Of a stretch of 64,000 nucleotides of DNA, positions 35,651-48,236 are shown piece by piece. The notes beneath the pieces are model-generated. The model was not told the DNA's origin and made no database searches. It worked only from the letters and a program-made list of their open reading frames with translations. The DNA is from Azadirachta indica. Taxonomy: Eukaryota; Streptophyta; Magnoliopsida; Sapindales; Meliaceae. The stretch covers positions 3,898,966-3,962,965 of the forward strand of contig CM040446.1 in NCBI GenBank assembly GCA_022749755.1, given 5' to 3'. Every line of letters begins with the position of its first letter. Positions within the stretch are counted from its first letter, which is position 1. The position numbers were made by a program, and so were the translations under genes.

Positions 35651-38600
35651 GTTGAACATATTGAGTCGTCGTATTTGAAAATTTAGTATCTTTTAAAATT
35701 ATGCTTGTCAATTTCTTTGAATCAACTGACATTCAATTTTCAAAATCAAATTTAGTTTATTTAAAAAATCCCTAATTTTATCCTGAAGAAAATTCTAGTA
35801 AATTAATTGATTTCAATATGATTATTAAAGAAATAGATTACATAACTTGAAAACACTTGGTAAAAATTTTATTTCCTTCAATCATTTTTGAAAAAGATCA
35901 CATCCTTTTTCTAAAAAAAAAAAATATTTTACTTATTTTAAAAATATATATATAAAACACATTCCCATTACTTTTCATGCTAAAAAATTTCTTTAAATAA
36001 CTATTATTTAACACATTTTTGTTTTTACATGTCATTTAATTTTTAAAAATATTATTAGAATATTATTTTAAAAAAATATAAGAATATGATAAATTAAAAA
36101 TGAAAATTTTTTTCAATTTTTTTTTCATCCCGACTGGTCTCAGTTGGAAGTTGGTTCAGGACAACAGCTCATCTCCCACGTGAAAACTTGTTGCTGACGT
36201 GGAATTGGACAAATTAGCCGACTATGAATTCTGATGCCAGATAATTTTTAATTACTAATAATGATTAAAAAGTAATTAGTATTTATTTTATTAGAAGTTT
36301 CAGATCAGTCCCTTGGATATGACCATTCTTAGATTTGACATTTTCATCTTCATCCACCAAATTACACTAATTTATTGATTTACATTTGGATTCCGCCAAT
36401 GTGAATTAAAGTATGGAGATAAGATTTTGCTTTAATTATGTCAATTATAATTATAACAACTTAGTTTTTCCAATGCAAATTGGTGTGATATAGTACAATG
36501 TAAGAAATTACGAAAAATTAACATTTTTTCATTGTTATATATTCTATTTTTTACATTGAATTTTTAGTTTTTATTAATTATATTATGAAAATTTATATTT
36601 AGCATAGTGTATCACATTTATAATGTGAAAAATCTGATTTACAATATTAAATGTCAAGTTTGCAACGTATTAAATTGTTACTTAGTACATAATTTTGGAA
36701 CCTAGATTGTGATTGTCACAATAATTTTGAAGTATCAAAATTCAAATCTTAATATTCACAAGAAAAAAATGTCAAATTAATAATGATGGAATGTTACATT
36801 AGTAAGATGAATATCTTGAATTGATAACACAAATGGTTAACAATTTAGAAACATTAAATTGATAATAATAAACACGTAATAAGATTATAATGCAAATTTT
36901 TTATGTAATATATAATATTAAAAATTTTTTAAAAAATGGTATCAAGAATGGTATTAATTTTTTTTATTAAAATAAAATGCTATGATAACATATGTTTAAG
37001 GATACATATTAATAAATTAAAAACAAAGAAAATAAACATAAAAAAATATTTATAAATTATAAAGATGTTATGTATAATTTATTTATTATTTTCCAGGTGG
37101 TAATTTGTTTTCTTGCCGTGGAAGTGTGAACATTAAATAATAATGATATGATCATAGATTGAATCGACGATTTTGGGGAGAGGGCATATACGTAATTTAA
37201 TTGTGTTATCCTCCCACCATCGCGGGAAAGACGGCAATCAAGTATGGGCCATTTCGTAATTATATCACATGCAATAAAATGTTCTGGAACTCTAATTTAC
37301 CACGTCATATTCTTATTATTATTAATATAATTTTCAACTTCTTGTTAACCTACGCGCCAACCCAATGGCCGGTTGACCAGGTCAAGCAAGAGAATCACAG
37401 AGTCAATGGATTACTCGATCGAGTACGCTGAAAGCTTCCTCTTCACGCGCTATGACGCCCGTCGAAAATAGCAACCATATGTCCATGGGATGAACCCGAA
37501 TATTCTATTTGGTCCATTGTCTGCCTAACTTCTTTTTCTTGCGTTAAATGATTTTTTTTCCCTTTAAAAAAAATTTATATTTTATTGAAATTTAAGGCCT
37601 ATGTTTTTTTTTTTTAAAAAAACAATTTAAAGCTTATATATTTTTTTAATATTATACGTATATATCGACTAATATTACATTAAAAATTTATCAAAAATTT
37701 ATGATAAAATTACATATTACACAAATCGGATAATTTTACCTAATTTAAATAATAACTTATTCTCATAAATAGAGAAGAGTTACTTATATTCAAATACGAT
37801 AAATTTTACATATTTAGTGAATATTATTTTTCAATTATGAGAAATGAATCTTAATGATTGTAGTTAGCAAAGTCCGAGTGACATTTAAGGCCTACGTTTG
37901 AATAAACTTGTTTATTAAATACACTTGACTTGTTTATTAATAAAATTATTAATCCTAAAGAAAGTCTTGAGTGAAATAAATAGGATGATTTTCTATATTA
38001 TTGTTTAGTAACATGTGATTAAATGAATATATTATAAAATCAATTTAACTAAAACTTTTTTCTAATAAATAAAGTGCCCATCATTTTGAAAACATAAATA
38101 AATTATTTTAGATATGAATAATATAATTAACATAAAATTTTCAATTTCATATGTTATAAGGAAAAAAAATCCAAAATAAAGAGACTTTTTTTTTTTTTTT
38201 CCTAAATGGTCAACTACAAAATAATTCAGCAAAAGTATGGTCCCTTTCGTTTGTGGACATAAATACATGCATATATATATATATATATATATATTTGCAC
38301 TTGAAATGATAGAACAGTAAGTTTGTGGATGAAATATCTGGCAATGAATCCTTACAGAAACATTTAACGTTCCATCGCAAAATAGCCATTCCTTTTTAAG
38401 GGAAATTTGGGAATCGATTTCTAACCAGCGTTGGTTATCTTTGCCTTGTCGTGTAGACCAGAGCAACACGTAGGTTAGGTTATATATTAATTCCTTTTTA
38501 GATTATTAGGTACGACACGTAGCCGAATTAATTTCTTGTCCTAAGTCGATTAACATTGGTAGGCTTTAATTAGCCTTAGAAAATAAGTGAGAATTAAATT

Positions 38601-40100
38601 ATAAATAAGGAAAATTTAGAATAATATTAAACACAAAAAGTATATTTCAAAGTACAATGAATAGTACTTATTTATTATATATTCTACCGATTTAATTCAT
38701 CCATATCATATTATTTGAGATACATATTTTAAAATATTTTTAATGTTGTTTAAAAATTTAATATTAAACAAATATTCTATTCAATATTAAGCTAATACTT
38801 TGCTAAAAAATTAAACCAAAATTTTGTCCACGTTAATATGTTTGAGATAGTTGTAACAGATATATCAAACTAAAATGTATAAAATTTTTAATTACAATTA
38901 ATGAATATAAATTTTTTTAGAAAATTTTATTTATCATCATTCGAACTAGTTTATATTGATGTACAATGTTAACTCTGTTATTATTTGCACGCATATATAT
39001 GTAATTTAATTACAATAAAATGAAATACAATATTAATACTATTATCATTAATTGTCCTAAATATATGAAAATTATCGCCAGCCTTTTATATATAAATATA
39101 TATATGTATGTATATATAGGGTGAATGTTCATTACCCTTCTAATTTTTTAGTTAATATCTCATTATTTCCTATATTTTTATAATATCCTATCACCCTCCT
39201 GAATTTCGATTTTATCCTTTAACATTTCTAATATTTTTGATTTTACTATTTGTAAATTAATTAAACTGAAAGGTAAAATTGAAAAAAAAATAAGAATAGG
39301 GGGAGATAGGATATTAGACAAAATATAAGAGAGTAATGAGATACTTACTGAAAAAATAAGGGGATAATAGGCATTCTCTCGTATATATATAGGGGCAGTA
39401 TCAACAGCTTTTTTTTTTAATACAAAATCTTACATTAATTGTAAACCGTTGGATATAAACATATCTAAAATTATATCTGACATATATATTAATTACGGAT
39501 ATATTAATTATGTATTAATTATATAGTTAAATGTAATTTTGATTGTTCAATTGTTTATAATTAATATAAAATTTTATATTAAAAAAGAGTTGCTAATTCT
39601 ATCCTATATATATACGTACAGTCATTTATAAATTATTAGATATATATTCATAACAGTAATAGTTAAAATTAAATTTAATATATATATTATATTATACATA
39701 TTAAAAAATAAATCTCAAATTATGAAAAGTATATTAGTATAATAGTAGATAATATAAATGTATGTGTAATAATTCGAGATTCCGATCCCTCCCTATATAA
39801 ATATAAAAAATATATAGAATTGGCTCCAAATGTCAATGTAAGTCATTGATTTGAAAAAATAAAAATTAGCGTCAATGCATGACTTGTGTGAAATCTATTG
39901 GTACACAGTACGCGCTTGTAATGCGCTTAGTTCTGTCTTTTATTATCCATACAAATATATAACTCAGTTATATTAAATTATAAAATTCCAATTAAACGAC
40001 CATTTACAATTTTCTTTTTCCTTTTTTAATAGAAAAATGAAAATGAAATTATTGTGTATATTATAATTTAGAAAAAAACATATAATATAATAAATCTCGC
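35651..40100. other. AT-rich intergenic DNA, no gene supported
   Basis: Long AT-rich stretch with one MITE (39121-39383) and an (AT)n tract at 38271-38294. A slightly GC-richer part at 37150-37500 has a 76-codon frame (37201-37431) without recognisable domains or a believable start. I do not call a gene. Confidence 0.5.
39121..39383. mobile_element. MITE, GAGAATG family, probable 10-bp target-site duplication
   Basis: About 262 bases. The left arm runs from GTGAATGTTCATTACCC and the right arm ends GGCATTCTC. The arms are complementary for about 90 bases (TATCTCATTA and ATATCCTATC appear in both when the right arm is reverse-complemented). TATATATAGG flanks both sides, though this is weak evidence in such AT-rich DNA. 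Confidence 0.65.
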
Positions 40101-40399
40101 CGGCTGCAACTTGTTGTTTCTGTTACAGAGGCTAAAAACACTGCCACCTTCTTCCTCCTCATTGGACTGCTTCCTTTTCTCGCTGAGAAAAACAGAAACA
40201 AAAAATTACCTTTTTTTTAATTTATTATTTTTTTAATTATAAGAGAGAGAGAGAAACAATCTGCCACTAACAAACACGAAAACGAATCGTCGAAGGAATC
40301 AAAATCATCTGTGTACATAAAACTATATTTTTTTTCTTTTCCAAAATAAAAAATTATATATTATTAGTAATTTTTGTAAATTATATTAAAAAAATTAAA

Positions 40400-41308
40400 A
40401 AAAAAAGTTGAACTTTCTCTCTCTTTCTCTCTTTTTTTCTTGGTCTTTCTATATGAGTTTTGCTGTTTTATATTACTGGCGTTTGAGAGCCCTAGATCTT
40501 GAAAGCAAATTAGGAAACCTCTCAGATTCAAGATCTTTCATTCAACACTTTGCCTTATACGGAGATCTCTCCCTCAGCTCATTTTCAGCTGGTAATACTT
40601 CCTCATTCCTATTCTTTGTTTGTAATTTTCTGATTCTATTTTATTTTTCTCGTAATTTCGCGGGAAATTAACAGAAAATGTAACTTTGACTGAGAAATGT
40701 AAATGAGTATACATGTGGTATTTGGATTTGAATGGGTCTTTTTGTTAGACTTTTCGAAAACGTTATATCTGTTTGACTTTTATTACAAGCCAGCTTTATT
40801 TTTTTCTTTTTCTTTTTTTTTTTGTTGTTTAATATCTGTTCGTATATTAGTTGGTTTTAGTAGTTGGGGCAAATCAATTCAATTTAAGGGTTTGCTTATC
40901 GAACTTCATTTCTTTACGTTAAATTTTATAGTCTCTGTTAGGTATTCTTCTTCTTCTTCTTCTTCTTCTTCTTCTTCTTCTTCTTCTCTTTTTTTTTTTT
41001 TAATGGTGTGAGTTGACTCTTTAAATGGGGACTTTAAATTGATTCTATTGGGGGTTATGCTTAGAGATCTGTTTTGGAATTTGAATGTTCATGCTCTGAT
41101 CCATTATTTAGTATTAATTGTTAGGATTTAAATTGCATTTATTATGTGCATGTGTCTTTTTAATTGATTCATAAATGCTTTCCAATTTCAGATTATTATT
41201 TCAACATCCATTAGTCCAAGAAAGAATCCGTAGTAGTTTTCTGAAGGATAATTCCAGTGTAAAGAATCGCATTATGTGGCGTTAAAACTGAGATATCTCT
41301 GTGCTAAG
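40400..41308 (+). promoter_or_regulatory. Probable 5' leader with leader intron of the GT14 gene
   Basis: A CT-rich leader (CTTTCTCTCTCTTTCTCTC near 40412) is followed by a good donor after 40591 (CAGCTG/GTAATA) and an acceptor at 41191 (CAATTTCAG/ATT). This suggests a leader intron of about 600 bases before the ATG at 41309. It contains a (TTC)n tract at 40945-40987. Inferred from splice-like signals only. Confidence 0.5.
40945..40987. repeat. (TTC)n microsatellite
   Basis: About fourteen TTC units inside the probable leader intron of the first GT14 gene. Confidence 0.95.
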
Positions 41309-44300
41309 ATGAAGTCGGTCAAAGCATGGCGTATAGGCAACATGGGTGATTTACAGATTTTGCCCGGAGCTCGTCACCGGGCTCATATGAAGAGACCCGT
41401 ATGGATTATCGTGTTAGTTTCATTGGTCAGTTTGTTTCTAGTTTGTGCGTATATGTATCCACCCCATACACGTGGTGCTTGTTATGTGTTCTCTTCAAGA
41501 GGTTGCAAGTTTTCCGATTGGCTTCCACCAAGTCCTGTGAGGGAACTCACTGATGAAGAGATCGCCTCTCGTGTTGTCATTAGGGATATTTTGAACACAC
41601 CTCCTATTCAGTCAAAGAATTCTAAAATCGCTTTCCTGTTCTTGACTCCTGGCCCATTGCCTTTTGAGAAGCTATGGGATAAGTTTTTCCATGTAAGATT
41701 TTGTTTCCCTTTTCTTCCTTAATTTTGAGCTATATAAATATGCTTCTTTGATACTTTTTTGCTTCATGCATCTCTATATGATATGGAAGAAATTTGACCT
41801 CAAGTTGTGATTGGTTATTGTGTTTCGTGAGGGTGGAAGGAGCTTTAGTATGTAATGCAATTTGGTTTACATCAATATCTGCATGCTTAAGTGTTTGCTG
41901 TGTTGACTTTGTTTAACTAATGTATGAAATTCTATTTATATATTAAACATCAACTTATGTTGCTAGCCTGCAACTATTATGCCAGACTTGATATCTTCTA
42001 AAAATCTTTTTAAGAAAACATTTGATGAATCCTTTTTTTGGATAGCTATTTGGATTAGGGAGGTGGCATGTATAAACACTGCAGGAATTTTATCAATTTG
42101 CTTTGAAGTGGAAGCTTCTCATATGGATATGGGACTGTTATCTATAAGATGATGTCTTACTGAAGTGGCAATTCTGCTTCCACTTTGTACATCATGTTTC
42201 TGTGGGAGGTGTGAAGAGTTGAGTTGCAGATGAGCTGTCATATGAGGTCTGACTCTAGAATGAGGCTGAGTTTCATCTAGTAATAATGATAATTGTCAAG
42301 AATTGGTGATCGTAGTAGTGTTTTACCATGAGTGTGGAAGATTTGCTGCGAAAGAGTGTAATCATCATTAACAGTGTAATTTCATTATGTTGGCATCATG
42401 ATGATAATCTCTTGCTAAAATACATGATGTTCTGAAATGTGGTGCTGTAAGTTAGCTTTATGAAAGAGCAAACAAATAACTTGATTTAGTTGGATGGAGA
42501 AACCAAAGCGGTTGTGAAGTATTGTTATTAGCATGATTTTTTAAGCGTAAACTGAATTGGGCTCTTCTTGGAATGGATATTGCAACAGATGAATATTGTG
42601 AATCTCTCCTCTAAGAAAATTTTATGCAGTTGGTACAAAGAATGGATGGATGCCATTTGGTAAAATGTGAGGATAAGTATGCATATCATGTGCGATTATA
42701 CAAAATGATAGTTCTTTGTGAGTCAAAGTTAACCAGATATAATATAAGAGGAAACTGTGAATTTCTTTTTCCCTTGATGAAATTCTTTTGCATAATTTAA
42801 TCTGGTGGCAATAAATTTTATGCACAATTATGGGTTCTGAGACTTTTTTGTGAAATACCCAAACATGAATTTGGCAGTTATTGTCTTATTGATGCCAAAT
42901 CTGCATTATATCAGTGTTATATAGCCTGTTCATTGTTTGAATAAATGTGTAAGTTGAGGTTGGCAATAAATTTCAGACCTTTTAATTCAATTATACAGAA
43001 TTCTGTTTTTCTCTAGCTCATTGGTATCACTGCTATATGGCCTGTTCATTGATGGTTTACTTTAAGTAATGCCTCTGAATGGAAGTCATTTCTGGCAGGG
43101 TCATGAAGGTAGATTCTCAGTTTATGTACATGCATCAAGAAATAAACCAGTGCATCTGAGCCGCTACTTCATTAATCGGGAAATACGGAGTGACCAGGTT
43201 TGTAAGTTCAATTTCGATAGGTCATCTCAAGTTGCATTCGCTTATATTCCACCTCTTTTTCCTTTTGTTTCTTTTTATCTAGAGTTTTCTGCCTTGTTAT
43301 TTTTCTGTACATCCTTTTCTGTTCTTATTTTGGAAGAACCTTTTTTAGCCCATTTGGAGTTTTTCAACTGAATTTTTCAGTTGTAGTTTTGCCATGAAGT
43401 ATGAAATACTGCAAGTCTGTCAGAAACTGCTATTCTGAAATTTTTTTGTTGAACTTATTCTACCTCTTGCTTATATTTTGTTGATGCCCTAATAGGTCAT
43501 TCCTTTCTCATTTTTTATTTCTTTGCAGTTCTTTCTTTCTTTGATGGTGATGTTAGTAAATATTGCAGATCATAATTTGTTCTAGCTGACTTTTTGTCAG
43601 CATTATTACAAACTCTTGTTATTTGTAGATCTCATACATGTGTGCTGAATGTTCCAAGTTTACCACACCTTTTCTCTTAGCTTATGCATGAATTTGTGGC
43701 CTTATACGGTCGATTGTAGGTTATATTCTCCATAGAAACAGAAAAGCTCGGCTTATTATGTTTGAAACAATACTCTGCAGTGGAGTTTTTTTTTTTTCCT
43801 TCTTTCAATTGCATGTTTATGTTAATACATTTTCTTTCATGGGATTAAGAAATTATGTCAGCTGTAGAGAATATGTGGAAAATTTTCAGTACTAACAATT
43901 CACTCATTGGACAGCAAATGACTGCCCTTGTTTTCTTCACAGCTTATACAAGTATAAAAATTTCTACATTGCATTACCAATTAACTTATCTTTCTATGAA
44001 ATTCAAGAGATACTAGATGTGAAGTTAATGTCCCAGCTGCAGTGTTAAAATAATAGCACCAATATGAGAAGAATCTCGTTAAGCTAAAACTTAGATCAGT
44101 CAACATTTCATTTTTTCTTACACATACCTACTTAATGCGTTTGATGTCATATAATATATCTAAAATGTTGTTGCCCATTGTTGTGTACTAAATTTATGTT
44201 CATTTATGATTTCTGTTCTTTTCTAATTACACCCCCAATTTATGTTCATTTACTATTACTTTTCTTTTCTAATTCTCGTTGTTTCTGTTTGTATTCTTAT

Positions 44301-46777
44301 GAAACAGTATCCTATGAGCAGCTAAATCAGAGTGCTTGGTTGATTATATTTGCAGGTTGTGTGGGGAAGAATTTCAATGGTAGATGCAGAGAGACGATTA
44401 TTGGCAAATGCTCTAAAAGATCCTGATAATCAGCATTTTGTTTTGCTTTCTGATAGGTGACCAATTATTTAGTTACTTTGAGCTCTCCTTCTCTCTTCCT
44501 GAATTGTATGCTTGCTAATAGTAGTTTGTTAATCACTCTTCCTGCCATTGCAGTTGTGTACCATTGCACGATTTTGACTATGTCTACAACTATCTGATGT
44601 ATGCAAATATGAGCTTCATTGACTGGTAGTGTGTTCTGGCATAGATATATTTCAATTTTACTTTTGTTGTGGATGTAGCCTGTTTTGTTATTAGTTTTAT
44701 GGATTTTATAATTTTGTTTCACTGGATGGTGGACCATCCAACTGAATGTCGTTGTCTTTGGGACTAGTTTTCTCTTATGGCTGAATACTGCCTTTTCTTT
44801 CCAGTTTCGAGGATCCTGGTCCACATGGAAATGGCAGGTATTCTGAGCACATGTTGCCAGAAGTTGAGCTGAAGGACTTTAGAAAGGGTGCACAGGTATA
44901 TTTTCAAGATGAACAAATTTTTTATTTGTAATTTTCTTACTTCCAGGCCCTTTCACTCTCTCAAAAGGTAGTTTCTGATCAAAAAAGTTAAAAAAAAAAA
45001 AAAAATCACTCAAGTTGAAATGTTGAAAGGGATCTTGATTATATACATCAACTTGCAGCATTATTTATGTGAATCTTTTCTGATCTTATGTCGTGTTAAG
45101 TTTAATATGTGAATTTTGTGCAGTGGTTTACAATGAAGCGACAGCATGCTGTGATAGTTATGGCTGACAATCTTTACTACTCGAAATTCCGAGATTACTG
45201 TAAGGTGAATTACTCTTCCTATTCTAGTAGGCATGGTGCTTGTGGTTGTCTAATATTATCTTTCTTGATACTTCTTGGTGTAAGTATGACTCAACTTTAT
45301 GGCTTGTTCAAACTTTTGCCATTGGCTTGAATCTGTTTATGTAGTTTATTTCTCTGTTTCCAAGTCTTTGAAAATTCTTATATCTATTTGTTCTGTGTTC
45401 TTTGAAGCTGTTAATCTACCAGTCTAGGTACATTTTGGGAATCCTATGTAATTGCTGTTAAAAAGTATTGCTCTTGTTTTTATAGGTTGAGTTTCTGGTG
45501 GTTGTTTTCACTTATTTGTATCATAATTTTAAGCAGATGTCATAGAAAATTTTGGTTGTGAGGTCAAAATGAATGTGTGTTTCTTGGGCTGCATATTTAA
45601 GCGAAAAGTTAACCCCACCAAATCTTACTTAACTATGGCTATATGCATAGAGAATTTCTTTTCTTTCTCTATTGTTATTGGTTTTATTTGGCCATTCAAC
45701 TAAAAGGAGAGGCAGTTGTAGTCTTTTAGATGCTCAGGAATTGGATGATGAGCATTATTGAGTTTAATATTTTTTGTGATAGTTATGACATCTTAACTCT
45801 TGAGAAATAGAGGACTCTTTATTGGGTTTCTTAATTGATATGGATGCTCTTGACAATGACAGCATGGTGTGGATGGGAAAAATTGCATTGCTGATGAACA
45901 CTACTTGCCAACCTTTTTCTATGTAAGAATCTCCCCCAAAATTTAAGTCTTCAACTTTGTGATATTTTCATCTTCTCCTAATGAGTTTCCTTTTATACAT
46001 GCCTTCAGATGATTGATCCTGGTGGTATTGCAAACCGGTCAGTTACACATGTTGATTGGTCTGAAAGGAAGTGGCATCCTAAATCATACAAAGCTCATGA
46101 TGTTTCTTACGATCTCCTCAAGAATATTACGGTATGCTGTGCTCTCTCTCTTCATGCAAGTATCCTCTGTCCGTGAAAGCACTGTCGAGTTTCTTAAGTG
46201 TATTTTTATACAACTGTCATATTATTACATCTTGTCCCAGTCTCCTGCATAGCATGTCTAATCTCTTGATATTAATAACAAAAAATCTGAAGAAAAAACT
46301 TTCTGAAACAAAGGCTTAAATGTATGACTTGTTTTTGGTCTTTAATTTCCAAGAACTGCCATCTCTGCCTAAGAGAGAATGAAGTGTGAAAAATTCTCTT
46401 TTTATGGGCAAGAACTCATTAATGATCATGCTCTTGTTGAGTATATTCTATTTAGTATCATGAATTTTGATTATGCAAATTTTGATGGTGTTGTATCTAC
46501 CTGCAGTCGGTTGACCGAAGTGAGCACGTAACGAGTGAGGATCAGGTAAACACTTTCACGAAACGTTTCTGGTTTATTATATAGACATATATACATATAA
46601 TTAGGTAATAACTGGAAATTCTTTTGTTTTCTTTGGGTAATACTACAGAAGTCAGTGCTCTTGCGGCCATGCTTATGGAACGGCATCGGACGGCCATGTT
46701 ACTTATTTGCAAGGAAATTCCACCCAGACACACTCAATACCTTGTTGAACCTCTTCTCCAATTATACAACACTTTGA
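41309..46777 (+). CDS. Core-2/I-branching beta-1,6-N-acetylglucosaminyltransferase family protein (GT14, BC10-like), copy 1, intact
   Basis: Ten coding exons: 41309-41692, 43099-43197, 44356-44456, 44554-44625, 44805-44895, 45124-45204, 45863-45922, 46009-46131, 46507-46545 and 46649-46777. They join in frame to about 392 residues, the usual family length. The protein is a type II membrane protein: a short basic N-terminus (MKRP at 27-30), one membrane anchor (about 31-48, VWIIVLVSLVSLFLVCAY), a stem, then the Core-2/I-branching domain from about residue 106 (KIAFLFLTPGPLPFEKLWDKFF). Family blocks visible are FSVYVHA, VDAERRLLANAL, HFVLLSDSCVPLHDF, FSxxY-like NMSFIDCF, KRQHA, DEHYLPTFF, THVDWSERKWHPKSY and CYLFARKF near the end. 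Rice BC10, the best-known relative, is a Golgi protein needed for cell-wall strength; a similar Golgi role is inferred and the acceptor is unknown. Start chosen at 41309 because the MKSVKxW N-terminus is typical of the family; an upstream in-frame GTG was ignored. Confidence 0.93.
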
Positions 46778-48236
46778 GTGAACATATTTTTGACTTTGAA
46801 ATTCTTTGGTCGGATGGACAGTTGCTTTCGACCCCTCCCCAAATCTCTCCATATTGGTTTCCCACATAGCTTTGGAAAGTTGTAAATTGTCATATTATTG
46901 AGACTAGAAATGTATTGTTCCGTTTACAAGAAAAATTCTTAATTCTCAGGAGCAAGGGAAGGGAGGCAACATGGAGAGTGTGTTTAGATGATTGACTGAC
47001 TTGAGAGTCAGGCTGGGAGGCTAGCAATTTAGTGTTCCTTCCTATGGGGCTGGGTGATTTCTCGTCCATTATTCTTCTACCTCCATTTGGGCAATTAATG
47101 TTGTATTTGTGGGACATAAAATTTTTGGGGGCTATTTTTTTCCTCTTTTTTTTTTTTTTTGTCAGTTGTAACTTATGTTGAATTTTGTAAAACTTAAAAA
47201 ATTAAGAAGTTTCAAACATGATAAAAATTTTACTCCACTTAAACATCTGTCTTCAAGTTAAAAAAACTTTCTGTGCAAGTCGAGAGAAAATTTATATTTG
47301 ATGTTTTCAGCTCATCATGCATCTTCTTATTCTCGGTGCTGCTCCTGCTCACATTTTCTGTATCCGTCTAAAAATAAAATCATCCCATATGTGTTTATTA
47401 CACCTGTGGAGATTGTTTCCCCGTTATTTTTTTTAATATGTTTGTGATTTATCAATTTTGCTGAATAATCACATGGAGAAGTAGCTAATTTGATTTTGTT
47501 CTAATCATTTAAGAATATTTTTGATGTGACTAAATTGAAGGTTCTACATAAATCAAAATTATCACCTGTTAACGGATCTCATTTTATTTCCATTTCTTAT
47601 ATCTAAGCTCAGAATCATCAAGTTTTATTCTCAATATACGAGTTTAGATGCCTACTTGTATGACATGATTCGAAAAGTTTATACGCTTCCCAATATGGCA
47701 TAACACGACTATGATTTTATGTCAACTATTTCTTAAATACTGACTTGCCTAAAGAATAAGTACAATCCTTTTGACATCCAGGCCCGTATAGATGGTTAGC
47801 ATCCAAGACCTCCTTTATGTTTCTTAGGAATCGCTCCTCCATGTTTCTGCAAGAATTCTCCAATTATATGTGAAACTCTTCTTGTTGGTCGCATCCTGTT
47901 GTGTAGATTTCTGAAATGAGCCACAACAACATATAACTTTTATTGTAGTATTAAAAAATGTACTTACAGTAAAAAATAAAAAGGCACAATCCCTTTAAAT
48001 AGGTAAGGCCTCATTTTGATGCATGTTTTGAAGTCAAGTACAAATGAAATGATTTCATAGACAGGGTCACGGGACGGGAGGGACTCGTGTGAAAAGTAAG
48101 GGTAAAATATGTCCTCATTTGTTGTTTTAGTAAAACTTAAGGACCTATATGTTAGTTTATTGTTCTTTCTCTTCTACGGCGTTCGTTTATTTTCATTAAG
48201 CAAATTCAAGTATGCTCTGTTGTGCAATTTTATGCT
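46778..48236. other. 3' region of GT14 copy 1 and promoter region of the CRM gene
   Basis: No additional gene is recognised. The first 400 bases are likely 3' untranslated sequence and poly-A signals (AAATTAAG and similar). From about 48060 the sequence becomes GC-richer toward the CRM start codon. Confidence 0.5.

Noticed and set aside
38062..38469. 135-codon open frame on the - strand
   Set aside because: Runs through an (AT)n tract giving IYIYIYI and poly-K; no start context or splice structure. Treated as chance.
41276..41308. Upstream in-frame GTG start for GT14 copy 1
   Set aside because: Plant genes start at ATG, and the ATG at 41309 gives the expected MKSVKxW family N-terminus.
47740..47755. 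TGACTTGCCTA, a possible fifth miR169 core
   Set aside because: Only about ten bases match and no complementary arm lies within several hundred bases.
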